DNA of 64,000 bases, taken from assembly GCA_018398585.1 (NCBI GenBank), contig JAGTTD010000007.1:11187320-11251319 (forward strand). Reading direction: 5' to 3'. Position numbers and translations under genes: made by a program. Positions 45,221 to 55,302 of this stretch are shown here, piece after piece. Each line of letters starts with the position of its first letter. The first letter of the stretch is position 1. Under the pieces are notes generated by a model. That model searched no databases. It had not been told where the DNA came from and was given only the letters and a program-made list of their open reading frames with translations. Origin of the DNA: Simmondsia chinensis (taxonomy: Eukaryota > Streptophyta > Magnoliopsida > Caryophyllales > Simmondsiaceae).

Positions 45221-45726
45221 CTAGCAGTGTTAGTCTTACTAATGGGATAGAATTTCTGAAGAAATTCTTGCTGCATTTGAGACCAAGTACTAATCGTCCC
45301 ACTAAATAAGGTGCCTAACCAATACTTAGCCTTATCTTTCAAAGAGAAAGTAAAAAGGCGAAGTAAGATGTCGTCATCACTAACATTAAGAATCCTAAAG
45401 GTTGAGCGAACCTCCATAAAACTGTCCAAGTGACTATACGGGTTCTCAATGCTTAAGCCATGAAACGAAGGAAGCATCTGTATAGTATGTGGCTTAAGCT
45501 CGAACTGATGGGCTACGGGTGGCAACCTAATGCAAGACGGTGAGGCGTATGTAGTGGGAGTAAAATACACCATGAGAGCACGTGGTTGTTGTTCGTCAAC
45601 CATTACTAAATCAGAGTTCGCACTAGCGGATTTTACTCGGTGTTGAGCTCTAAGGTCTCTTAAAGTTCTTTCAATTTCAGGGTCGAATATGGTAAGGTTA
45701 AGAGACAAAGAGCGATGACCGTGCAT
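45221..45726 (-). pseudogene. Element B gag, N-terminal part, cut by element C
   Basis: Open minus-strand frame starting MHGHRSLSLNLTIFDPEIER, continuing with DKAKYWLGTLFSGTIS and MQQEFLQKFYPISKTNTARR, where element C interrupts it. It is free of stops, unlike the matching part of element A. The rest of gag resumes at 40226. Confidence 0.9.
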
Positions 45727-46074
45727 GAATAATTAACCACACGAGCAAGTAAATTAAAAATTAAATAAGCAAAACAAATAAAACAGACAAAACTAATACT
45801 AAAAAAAAAAAGACAAATAACAAGATACCCTAAAATCTACTTATGCATAAAAATCACAAGAAAAACAATGCTAATAAAAAGAAAATATTTTTTTTTTTTT
45901 TTAGAAAACAAACAATAACAATTAAAGAGAATTAAAAATTAAAAATTCTAAATTAAGAATCAAATTAAGATTTCAAATTCTGGGGTTGAAAAACAAAATA
46001 AATTAATTTAAAACTAAATAGAAAGTTAAAAATAAAAGAAAATCACAAAAATAAAATCACGAACATTGCCTAGC
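45727..46074 (-). other. Leader of element B
   Basis: AT-rich untranslated leader between primer site and gag. It contains an A/T run at 45890-45902. Confidence 0.6.
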
Positions 46075-46091
46075 CCCCGGCAACGGCGCCA
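46075..46091 (-). promoter_or_regulatory. Primer binding site of element B, tRNA-Asp type
   Basis: TGGCGCCGTTGCCGGGG on the minus strand, a perfect complement of the plant tRNA-Asp 3' end as I know it. Confidence 0.9.
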
Positions 46092-46097
46092 AAATCT

Positions 46098-46940
46098 TGA
46101 TTTGTTTTTCTACGTCTATCAAAATTCAATATAAAATCCAGTCTAGTAAACACACCTAAATTGAAGTGTAGGGCGAGAAGGTGTCAAACCACAGGGACTA
46201 AGAGTGCATGAATTTAATCTATGACCTAAATTAATTTAAGGAAAAGTGATATCTTTGTGTTAATTGATCTAGAAAATGACAATTAAACTAAAGTAATCTA
46301 TTACTAATCGGGAGCGTGTATTAAATTGGAGCCTGGGGTTTCGAATCCATCATGAGCCAATTAATTTTGCTTTAACTTTTAAATTGGGATTATTGATTGT
46401 CACACGAGTAGTGGTTTAGGCTACAAGTTTTAACCTACTAAGATAATGTTGTTAGTATTGCGTATTGACCCAATCTAACTAAAGCATATAGAAAATAGGC
46501 TCTACCTGACTTATTTTTAATTATTACGTATTGACCCTATCTAACTAAAGCATAGGGAAGATAGGCTTTAATTAACAATTTGGTTAATACTATTGTTTGA
46601 TTAATTAATCCTAAGGCTACAAGCACAAAGAATTAATTTATAAATATCAATATAAGCAATTAAAGGTTACAAACTCAATAATCATATCAATTGAATAAAC
46701 AATAAAAATATAATACTTCAAAGTATTTATCTCAACCAAGCAATTCATGTAAACTATCAAATTAACCCGAATTAAAAGTAAATAAAAGTAAATGCTAAGA
46801 TTTCATCTAACTCCAGAGAGCAAGTTAGCTCTCCATCAAGGATGATCCGGTGAAGGAGGAGATGAACGAACTCATATCGGTCTTCACGCTAATTTCACTC
46901 TCGTTCCAATTTAACAACAAAGAAAGAAAAATCAAAATCT

Positions 46941-46980
<40 letters not shown>

Positions 46981-47488
46981 GAGCTGCGGTGAGGAATCAG
47001 AAGCCCAAAACAGAGAGCCAAATTCTCCAAATCCCAAAAATCGAGTCGAACTATCACCCAAATCCCGATTTAAAGCGATGCCTCACAACCCTAGCGAGCT
47101 GGGCTTGGTGTTTCGGGTTTGGTGGTGTGGGTCTGGTCCAAGATAGGTGCGGGTCGTGGTTAGGTCGAACTAGTGTGGGTCGGGATAGGGGGTGACGGTT
47201 CTGCGGGCTGGCTGGTGTGGGTTCAGTGATCTGGTCAATGATGTTTGGGCCTGCGTTTGTTGGGCCTGGGTTCCAGACTTATATTATCTCGTTCCAATCT
47301 CCAATTGACTTGATTTAATTATTTACGCATCGAATTTGACTTATTTGCACCAACATTTGACAATTTCCGGAACTTTAATTTCAAACCTGCTAAATATAAA
47401 AATTGACAAATGAGTATAGAATTATAATTAAATAGGTGTAAAATAATTAAAATAACAATTAAAATTTGCGTAAATCTGAGACGCATCA
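46098..47488 (-). repeat. 5' LTR of element B
   Basis: Runs from TGATTTGTTT to GACGCATCA on the plus strand. It contains a GA microsatellite at 46941-46978 and the 66-bp-period pair (ATTGACC at 46464 and 46530). Its left edge adjoins the primer site and its right edge the TCTTC duplication. Confidence 0.93.
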
Positions 47489-47493
47489 TCTTC

Positions 47494-47510
47494 CTTTCTG
47501 CGCGGCATCA
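47494..47510. repeat. Solo LTR E, right part
   Basis: CTTTCTGCGCGGCATCA, the end of the LTR that begins at 31478, after the element B duplication TCTTC. Confidence 0.75.
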
Positions 47511-47515
47511 CTTAT
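47511..47515. repeat. Target-site duplication (right) of solo LTR E
   Basis: CTTAT, identical to 31473-31477. Confidence 0.8.
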
Positions 47516-47893
47516 TAGTTGCTAGATTTTTTTTCTCTTTCTTTTTGGGTATATTAGTCGCTATATAGTGTCTGGCATTCATGGCGTCATTATAAATTTT
47601 TATGATATTTGAATTTCTCCTAGAAAAACCTGAATAATAACAATGCCTTTTAATAGTTCAACAAATTCTATGTCTAGTGGTTGTTTGCTTCACCAATAAT
47701 GGCATATGTACATACACATTATCCAAACAATAAAAAATTACAAAAAAGGTAAAAAGAAATTTCACAATGTCAACCAAGTTGACTATCACTATGACCTCAA
47801 GAAACATGCTGAAACTTCTGTAGCCAAAAAAACAAAAAAAGAAAAAAAAAAAGGCTCTTGTTGTCTATTGGAACTTGCTAGTTTAGAAGTAAT
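47516..47893. other. Unassigned AT-rich stretch
   Basis: Nothing recognised; A-rich low-complexity sequence at 47826-47853. Confidence 0.4.
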
Positions 47894-48477
47894 GGGGGTG
47901 TAAACGAGCCGAGCCGAGCTGTGCACCCCCTTATTCGAACTCGAGTTCGATAAGGCTTATCGAGCTCGAGTTTGAGCAGAGCTCTTATCGAGCATTTCTA
48001 ACTCTTGTTCGAACTCGGTTCAATAAGAATATAGTGTATTCGATACTCGGCTCGGCTCGTTAGACTTATCGAGCCGAGTCGAGCTTGTTATCGAGTCAAG
48101 TCGAGCTTGTTATCAAATCAAGTCGAGCTCATTATCGAGCCCAATCGAGTTTGAAACCAAGCCAAGCTTGTAATCGGATCGAGCTAATTAACTAGCCGAG
48201 CTTTTTAAGTTATTATCGAACCATTTTTGAGCTAATACCAACTGTTATAGAGCTCATAACGACCCTTTAACGAGCTGATATCGAGCCCTTTAATGAGCTC
48301 TTATTGAGCCCTTATCAAACTATTCGTGATCATTAGCGAGCCGAGTACCCCCTTGTTCGAACTCGGCTCATTAAGCTTATCGAGCCTACTCAAACTCGGT
48401 TCAATAAGCTATCGAGCCCTCCTAATGAACATGAACGAGCCCTAATCGATTTCGAACACGAGTAGTTCATCGAACGC
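47894..48477. mobile_element. GAGC-rich terminal-repeat element, copy 1, 3' end missing
   Basis: Begins GGGGGTGTAAACGAGCCGAG and consists of dense CGAGC/GAGCT/TCGA motifs. It ends abruptly at GAACGC where the LTR of element F starts. Copy 2 at 53342-53547 shows the missing terminus, CAGTTCGTTTATACCCCT, which is the inverse of the left end, so the full element has short terminal inverted repeats (GGGGTRTAAACGA). No coding capacity. Class not determined. Confidence 0.6.
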
Positions 48478-49996
48478 TGATGTGATTTTAAAGTGTGTTT
48501 TAAAACCGTGTACTCGCAAGCGTACAAGATCATCGTAGCTAAATCGGGTATACGGGTCGTATCCGCAAGGAATCGGAGTTAAGTTGGATTTTGTTATTAA
48601 AAAGCGGTTGAAATCGAGTTTTGGGTTGGTTTAAATGATATGTTAACTAAAAAAGCAAAACTGACGATAAACTAAAACTGCCAATTCAATTAAGGTTAGT
48701 TTAGGGAGTGAATTTAGGGTAGTTTAACACATATCCCATCATTATATTTTACTTAGGATGTTGATTTGAAGGACTTAGGCTACAAGCTCTAAGCCTGGGT
48801 AAATATATAAATTAGGGCTTAGGGTAATGAACTAGTCTAAAGGCATAACCTATCTTAGCACCTTAAGTGTAGCATAGGTTATCTCATTAGTACTACTTAA
48901 TTTCTTTGTTACTCCTAATTCAATATTAAGTTATATAAAAGATTGGGTTCAGGATTGGGTACAACCTCAACCTTGACCACGCGTGAAATCCTGTTATGTT
49001 ATGATCTAGGCTACAAGCACAAAACTAATCGCTGCAAAGTAGGAGATCTAGTCATGGCTACAAGCACACATACAAAAATATCCAACAATCATGAAGAACT
49101 CCCCACAGGGGTGCGAATATAACATAACTAAACCAATCGTCAAAAGTATAATATAAATCTGGGATACGGGCGGCTATCCGCCCTTCATCCCTAAACTAAA
49201 AGAATCTACTCCTCCATGGGAGTTTTATACATCATTAACATCTAAAAAAAGTGAAAACAATGAGTAAACAACTAGGAATTGAAAACTCCCTCAATTGACG
49301 TTGACGTTGATCCTTGCTTTGATCCTTCCGGTACTCCAACCACCTGCACTTCGGCGCTTGAGAACCCCTTGGATCTCGTAGCGGCTTGGGAGGAGAGGAG
49401 GAGATGTGGTGTGGCAAAAGATGTGAAACTAGGTGTCCCCCTCCATATTTATACATGGGGCGTGCTTAGGGTTGGTCCCGTGCCATTCCCGGTCGATCGG
49501 TGGTCAAACCGATCAATTGGCGCCCCCCTTAACAGCTTGCGCAGTTAACTTAAAATGAGCGTCACTTTTGAGCCGTAAAGAGTTATGGGCCAAATTATAT
49601 ACCAAATTGAAGCTCTCAAAGAGATCTACGTGACCCAAGTCGTTTCATAAGTATATTAGCCAAATATTGGGTCATAAATACTCTTTTTTGAAGCATTTTA
49701 CTCGTTTTAAGCTCGACCGATTGCCAAAATGGATGGTCAATCAATCCACGCGCCCAAGGAATGACTCTTTTTGGCTGAATTTTGACCCTATGGGTACTTA
49801 TTTTGCACACGTGGTCGGGTTTCTCAAGTAGTCTTCAATTATGCCTCGATTACGTTAAAATCTTCCACTTTTCAGCCTTTGTTTGCTCTGTTGCGCTCTA
49901 AGCCAAAATGTACCTAGATTACAATAAAAACACACATGTAGAGGCCGAATATATGGCAGGAATAGGAAATAAAATTTGTAAAAATCAAGTGCATCA
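48478..49996 (-). repeat. LTR of element F (3', 1519 bp)
   Basis: TGATGTGATTTTAAAG to AAGTGCATCA with inverted ends TGATG...CATCA. It shares the sub-motif TAGGCTACAAGC with the LTRs of elements A and B. The flanking AACGC on the left has no counterpart on the right. Confidence 0.8.
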
Positions 49997-50020
49997 ACAT
50001 GCCCAAACCCACACCTTGCT
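49997..50020 (-). promoter_or_regulatory. Polypurine tract of element F
   Basis: On the minus strand GAGGACAAGCAAGGTGTGGG then TTTGGGCATGT precedes the LTR. The arrangement (GAGGACxAGCAA-GGTGTGGG) is the same as in elements A and B. Confidence 0.6.
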
Positions 50021-50410
50021 TGTCCTCAAGCAAGATTCGATTTAAGCTAGATACTGGCGGAAAAGTCAATTCAGGCATTAAATCGCAAAGGTCACTTGTG
50101 AAAATTATTGTTCAATCATATTTGAAAGTGTACTTGAGAGTAGAGAATCTTTATGTGACGTTACTATTGCACTAGTTCAACTTAAGTCGCCGTCATTAAG
50201 GTCTTTTTACTAATGAGTGATCTTATAACTTCTCTCCCCTTCGTCTTACTTCAAAACCCTCCGACTTTAAGAAGACATAAAGGTAATAAGTAAAGGAACA
50301 AGTTATCCTAACCCTTCACCGCTAATCAATAGTGAAATCAAAAGGCTTCTCTTTTCTCTCTTGTTTTCCCCCCTTCTTTTTTTCTTTTTCTTTTTTTTTT
50401 CTTTTTTCAC

Positions 50411-50725
50411 TCGATTAGGTGTGTCTCCCTCAGACCCATGTAGCGAGTTTTCGGCCGGCAGCTCTTGATCCAGTTGGCTCAAGGTACCAGGTTTTAAGAG
50501 ACCCTTACGGACCTAATGGCTCGAGTCTTAAAGATCCACAAACTATTCCGTTAGCACATACCTTTTTTTTTTAATGCTTATTTTAGTAACTATAAAGTTG
50601 ATGCTTCTTAAGCTTTCCCTGTGGTCCATGTAGTGAGCTTTCGACCGGCAGCTCCCGACCTAGTAGGCTCAAGGTACCAGGTTTTAAGATACCCCTACGG
50701 GCTTACTTGCTCGAGACACAGGGGC
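50411..50725. repeat. Imperfect duplication in interior of element F
   Basis: A stretch containing GGCTCAAGGTACCAGGTTTT occurs at about 50440-50530 and again at about 50625-50715, 185 bp apart, each with a CGGCAGCTC and a CTCGAG motif. No coding content. Confidence 0.7.
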
Positions 50726-51119
50726 TACAAGAACCAACCAGTCACTTTTTTTTTTCAGGGGTTACTCAAGATAAAGAAATGTACAATTGATTTCAACATT
50801 GTTAGAAGTAGAATAGTGGATTCCTATTCCTAAAGTTATTACCATTATTTCAACCCAACAGTAGGATATGTGATAAGATTAAGGGTGAAAAGTAATAATC
50901 TCACTAACTAGTTAAAAGACAAAAATATGGATTCAAAAGTCTGATCCAGCAATAATTTCATCTCATAAACATTCTAATCATCAAAGTAAATCTCAGAATT
51001 AGTCGACAATAAGAGTCACAAACAACCTTATACTCATTTATGCCTTCAAAAATGTTGCTAATTTGAGCCAAATGAAGCTTTAAAGGACAAATAGAAGTTC
51101 GCTCCCATCTGCATAAATT

Positions 51120-51815
51120 TGATGTGATTTAAATGTGTGTTTTAAAACCATTTACTCGCAAGCGTACGAGATCATCGTAGCTTTGTCGGGTATACGGGTC
51201 GTATCCATAGGGAATCGTGTCAAGTTAGATTTACTAATTAACGAGCGGCTTGAATTTTTGGTTTTTTTTGTTGTTTGAATAAGTTGTAAGCTAAATTACT
51301 AAAACTGAAAATAAAGTGAGTGCGACAATTCAATTGAGGTTAGTATAGGGAGTGAATTCAGGGTAGCTTAACACGTATCCCGTCATTATATTCTACTTAG
51401 GACGATGATTTGAAAGACTTAGGCTACAAGCTCTAAGCCTGGGCTAATATATAAATTAAAGCTTAGGGTAATGAACTAGTCTAAAGGCATAACCTATCTT
51501 AGCACCCTAGATGTAGCATAGGTTATCTCATTAGCACTACTTAACTCTTTTGTTACTCCTAATTCAATATTAACTCATATAAAAGATTGGGTTCAGGGTG
51601 GGGTACAACCTCAACCCTGACCACGCGTGAATTCCTGTTATGTTATGGTCTAGGCTATAAGCACAAGACTAATCACTGCAAAGTTGGAGACCCAATCATG
51701 GCTACAAGCACACATACAATGAATATCCAACAATCATGAAAAACTCCTCACAAGGGTGCAAATATAACATAACTAAATCAATCATCAAAAGCATAATATA
51801 AATATGGGATACAAG
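51120..51815 (-). repeat. LTR of element F, second direct copy, truncated
   Basis: Begins TGATGTGATTTAAATG and follows the first LTR through AATATGGGATAC. It then stops at the joint with the inverted copy. About half of the LTR is present. Confidence 0.78.
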
Positions 51816-52693
51816 GGTTCTCAAACGCTGAAGCGCAGGTGGTCAGAGTACTGGGGGAATTAAAGCAAGGATCAACGTCAACATCAATTGGGGGAGTCTT
51901 CAAATCCTTAGTTTTATCATTATTGTTTTCTTTCTTGGATTTCGTAATGTTCAGAACTCATATAGAGGAGTAGACTTTTAGTTTAGGGATGAAGGGCGGG
52001 TAGTAGTCCGTATCCCTGATTTATATTATACTTTTGACGATTGGTTTAGTTATGTTATATTCACACCCCTGTGGGCAGTTCTTCATAATTGTTAGATATT
52101 TTTGTATGTGTGCTTGTAGCCATAACTAGATCTCCAACTTTGCAGCGATTAATCTTGCGCTTGTAGACTAGATCATAACATAGCAGGATTTGACGCGTGG
52201 TCATGGTTGAGGTTGGACCCAACCCTGAACCCAATCTTTTATATAAATTAATATTAAATTAGGAGTAACAAAGAAATTAAGTAGTGCTAATGAGATAACC
52301 TTTGCTACACTTAGGGTGCTAAGATAGGTTATGCCTTTAGACTAGTTCATTACCCTAAGCCCTAATTTATATATTAATTCAGGCTTAAAGCTTGTAGCCT
52401 AAGTCCTTCAAATCAACGTCCTAAGTAAAATATAATAACGAGATACGTGTTAAGCTTCCCTAAATTCATTCCCTAAACTAACCTTAATTGAATTGACACT
52501 TTTAGTTTATCGTCAATTTTACTATTTTAGTTAACAAATCATTTAAATCAACTCAAAACTCGATTTCGACCGCTCGTTAATAACAAAATCTAACTTAACT
52601 CTGATTCCCAGCAGATTTGACCCATATACCCGATTTAGCTACAAAGATCTCGTACGCTTGCGAGTAGACGGTTTTAAAACACACTTTAAAATC
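51816..52693 (+). repeat. Inverted partial LTR of element F family
   Basis: Reverse-complement copy of LTR positions 48478 to about 49370. It ends with GTACGCTTGCGAGTAGACGG and ACACTTTAAAATCACA. Together with 51120-51815 it forms a large inverted repeat with arms of roughly 690 bp. Confidence 0.78.
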
Positions 52694-53082
52694 ACAAAAT
52701 CATTGATAATAACAAATTTGCTTTGAAAATAACAATTTTTTCTAACAATAATGTTACATATACAAATATAGGTAAATTACATATGATTGATTAATTTTTT
52801 AGTTCACAAACTTTCTAAAATAATAATTTAGTCCAAAAGTTATACGTAATTAATAAAATAATCCAAATAATAGTTTGGTAGGGTGTAAAACTTGTCATTA
52901 TCCATCTCCTAAGCATTCCTCTTATCTCACAAAGAAACACATTGTTGGGGCTCTTTGGATGAGAATCCTATATCATACCCCTACACATTGTCGTTTTAAT
53001 TATTTTATTAAATATATATAATTTATATATTATTTTACAAAATTTGTGAATTAAAAATTTTAATACATCAAATTTTAGGATA
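52694..53082. other. AT-rich stretch with MITE-like fragment
   Basis: 52766-52890 (GGTAAATTACATATG onward) resembles the left end of the repeat at 54191. No gene. Confidence 0.45.
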
Positions 53083-53091
53083 CTCATATGA
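53083..53091. repeat. 9-bp target-site duplication (left) of MULE
   Basis: CTCATATGA, identical to 54080-54088. Confidence 0.93.
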
Positions 53092-54079
53092 GAGTCGGTT
53101 CCGGAAATAATGCTGAAAAATAAAAAAATAAAAAAATAATGCTGAAAAAAAAATAATTTCAAATCTACTGTTGAACCGCGTTTACAAAATACGGTTATAG
53201 TAAACCGCATTAATAAAACGCGTTTCAGATGAATAAAAACCGCGTTTCGGTTTACCATTAAAAAAACCGCGTCTTGATAAAGCGGTTTACAATAATAAAA
53301 ACCGCGTCATATGAACGCGGTTTAATATGGTCAAACGTAATGAGTCGAGCCGAGCCCTTAACAAGCTCGTATCGATCCCCTTAACGAGCTCTTATCGAGC
53401 CCTTATCAAACTGTTCGATAGCGAGCTGAGCACCCCCTGTTCGAACTTGGCTCGTTAAGCTATCGAGCTCTCCTAATGAATACGAACGAGCTCTAATCGA
53501 TTTTGAACACGAGTAGTTCATTGAACGCTCAGTTCGTTTATACCCCTACTCACCGCCGGTCATGTCATCCGCTGTCGCCCTTCTTCTGCTTTATACGCCG
53601 GAGATCTTTAAGTATTATTGTCGTAGCTATTTGATCACTACTGAATTAATAGCCTTTTATTGATAACTTTTCCTGATTTCTTACTACCTCCACTTGTAAT
53701 GTTGGAGCTTCATTGAGAGGAACATGGGATCAATGTGACGATCATCACGAATTGCGGCATAATGGCGACTATAAGTGATAAAAACGGTGTTTGTGTGTAC
53801 TGCGAATAAACCGCGTTTAGTAAACGCGGTTTATAGTTAAATCGCGTTCCTATAACGCGGTTTATTACTCTATGAACCGCGTTTTAGTAATGCGTTTTAT
53901 ATAAATATAAAACGCATTTTATAGACGCGGTTTTTATGCATTTTAAACGCATCACCTTGACGCGGTTTTGTATAGCCACGTTTTGTAAACGCGGTTCAAC
54001 AATAGATTTGGAATTATTTTTTTTTCAACATTATTTTTTTTATATTTTTATTTTTTAGCATTATTTCCGGAACCGACTC
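53092..54079. mobile_element. Mutator-like MITE (988 bp) with CCGCG-motif arrays
   Basis: Terminal inverted repeats start GAGTCGGTTCCGGAAATAAT on both ends and remain similar for about 120 bp. A perfect 9-bp duplication flanks them, the length characteristic of Mutator-like elements. Inside the repeats are arrays of AAACCGCGTTT and its inverse, some 18 or more copies, several arranged as hairpins (perfect 14-bp arms around position 53820). The centre holds a GAGC-rich fragment (53342-53547) and about 240 bp of unlike sequence (53548-53790). No transposase. Confidence 0.9.
53342..53547. mobile_element. GAGC-rich element, copy 2, 5' end missing
   Basis: GAGTCGAGCCGAGCCC to TTATACCCCT, matching the second half of 47894-48477. 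It lies inside the MULE, either inserted there or carried as a captured fragment. Confidence 0.65.
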
Positions 54080-54088
54080 CTCATATGA
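54080..54088. repeat. 9-bp target-site duplication (right) of MULE
   Basis: CTCATATGA, identical to 53083-53091. Confidence 0.93.
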
Positions 54089-54190
54089 AAGGATGAGAGA
54101 TGAGAGGAAAGAATTAAGAAAATCTAGACTATTGACTCTAATGAGAGGTATAAAAGTAACTTTAAAATTTAGTCTCTTGATATAAATGTA

Positions 54191-54883
54191 AGGGTAAATT
54201 ACATATTAGCACCTGAGTTTTGGTAATTAATTTTTCAGTCCATAAACTTTATTAAATAATTTTTTTCTTCACAAGTTTGGGTGAAATAATATTTTAGTCT
54301 AACTACCAGTAGATTTTTAGTAGGAACAAACAAAATGACCAAACTACTCTTACTAAAAATATTTTTACACTAAACAAAAAAAAAAGAAAAATTCCCTCTT
54401 CTTCTCTTTCCTCCCCTTTTCTATCTTATCCACCGTCGTTACTGCAGTTGCAGGCGGTAACTCCATCTATATGCCACCCTCTTTGGCTATTATCGTACTT
54501 TCTAACTCTTCTCCCTAACCCCCACCTTCCTCACTTCTACTTAGCCATCTCTTATGCTTCTTTTTCTACCCTCACCTGCATTTGGGTCGTCAACCTCCTA
54601 TTCCTAGTTTTTGACCCCTTTTCTACCGTCCACCTTCGGAGACAGCGGCGGCTGCAGAGAGGAGGAGGAGAGAGAAGGAGAAGGGGGGATTTTTTTAATT
54701 ATTTTTTTAGAGTAAAAATATTTGGATATTTTAGTAATTTTATAAATTTTTGTTAAAAATTTAACAGCATTTGAACTATAATATTCTTTCATCCAAATAT
54801 ATAAATCAAAAAATTACCTAACAAAATTTGCGAATCAAAAATTATTTGACTAAATTTTAAAGTATTAATATATAAATTATCCT
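54191..54883. mobile_element. MITE-like repeat upstream of the host gene
   Basis: Left end AGGGTAAATTACATATTAGC and the inverse right end AGGATAATTTATATATTAAT are about 60 percent similar over 75 bp. Flanks AAATGTA and AAATCTA could be a decayed duplication. The open frames inside (54448-54756 + and its antisense) have no recognisable product. Its right end is about 215 bp from the start codon of the GLTP-like gene. Confidence 0.5.
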
Positions 54884-54940
54884 AAATCTAATGGTATATA
54901 TTCTTGCATTTCAACTCTCTACATTTCGTATGGGTCCCAC

Positions 54941-54944
<4 letters not shown>

Positions 54945-54978
<34 letters not shown>
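54945..54978. repeat. (TA)n microsatellite
   Basis: About 17 TA units, roughly 120 bp upstream of the GLTP-like start codon. It could act as, or mask, the TATA region. No separate TATA box is evident. Confidence 0.9.
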
Positions 54979-54979
<1 letters not shown>

Positions 54980-55097
54980 CACGCAGGCACAGAGAAGCCG
55001 AAAACTCTGATTGGTATCCTATATCCTCATCTCTAAAGGAATAGCAGTGGAAAGTTGAAGAAAATAGAAAGAAAAGAGGGAGAGGGAGAGAGAGTGA

Positions 55098-55302
55098 ATG
55101 AGAAGGAAGAGAATGAGAGAAGAGATGGAGAGAGACAGGACGGAGATAAGGGCAGCCATTGATGAGCTCTCTCTTCTTCTCAAGCTCCGCCCTCCTCCTC
55201 CACCATCCACCGCCACCGCCGCCGCCGCCGCTGTCACCGTGGTTGATTACTTTCCCACGCAGCCTTTCCTTTCTGTTTGCCACTTGATTCTTCCTGTTCT
55301 TG
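55098..55302 (+). CDS. Exon 1 of a GLTP-domain (ACD11-like) lipid transfer protein gene
   Basis: Begins MRRKRMREEMERDRTEIRAA, then IDELSLLLKL, a Pro- and Ala-rich linker, and TQPFLSVCHLILPVLG. The last segment is the first helix of plant GLTP proteins (usual form T-K-P-F-L-x-V-C-x-L-x-L-P-V-L-D-K). The exon ends with one base of a split codon at 55302, followed by a GT donor. Exon 2 (60377) completes it as Asp-Lys-Ile-Gly-Pro-Thr-Met. GLTP/ACD11 proteins move glycolipids or ceramide-1-phosphate between membranes in the cytosol; ACD11 loss triggers cell death in Arabidopsis. The first ATG (55098) is chosen; ATGs at 55113 and 55125 are alternatives. A GA-rich 5' leader precedes it. Confidence 0.87.

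Larger units (their letters stand above)
31946..47488 (-). mobile_element. Element B: Athila-like LTR retrotransposon, nearly complete
   Basis: LTRs at 31946-33304 (3') and 46098-47488 (5'), primer site, polypurine tract, gag, protease and pol, all on the minus strand. Flanks TCTTT (31941-31945) and TCTTC (47489-47493) form a 5-bp target duplication with one change. It is the same family as element A, but keeps reverse transcriptase, RNase H and integrase. It is interrupted by element C (in gag) and by a SINE-tailed retroposon (34128-34401). About 41 differences in the first 430 LTR positions indicate an old insertion. The pol frame has only two stops. Confidence 0.94.
48478..51815 (-). mobile_element. 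Element F: non-coding LTR retrotransposon
   Basis: Two direct LTR copies (48478-49996 complete, 51120-51815 truncated) flank a 1.1 kb interior without any coding frame. A polypurine tract on the minus strand abuts the first LTR, giving the orientation. About 11 differences in the first 98 LTR positions: old. The right LTR is cut where an inverted LTR piece begins (51816). The primer site is not recognisable. Confidence 0.72.

Noticed and set aside
48478..52693. One large LTR element with 48478 and 52693 as outer ends
   Set aside because: The outer LTR pieces are in inverted, not direct, orientation and no 5-bp duplication matches; the direct pair is 48478-49996 and 51120-51815.
53100..54000. 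Regularly spaced CCGCG motifs looked at first like a CRISPR-type array
   Set aside because: Units are about 10 bp, occur in both orientations, have irregular spacing and sit inside terminal inverted repeats with a 9-bp target duplication; this is a plant transposon.
54448..54756. 102-codon open frame upstream of the GLTP-like gene
   Set aside because: Lies entirely within a MITE-like repeat, has no known motif, and comes from T/C-rich low-complexity DNA.
54888..55283. 131-codon antisense frame over GLTP exon 1
   Set aside because: Shadow of the coding strand: poly-Gly from the antisense of Pro/Ala codons and Tyr-Ile repeats from the TA microsatellite.
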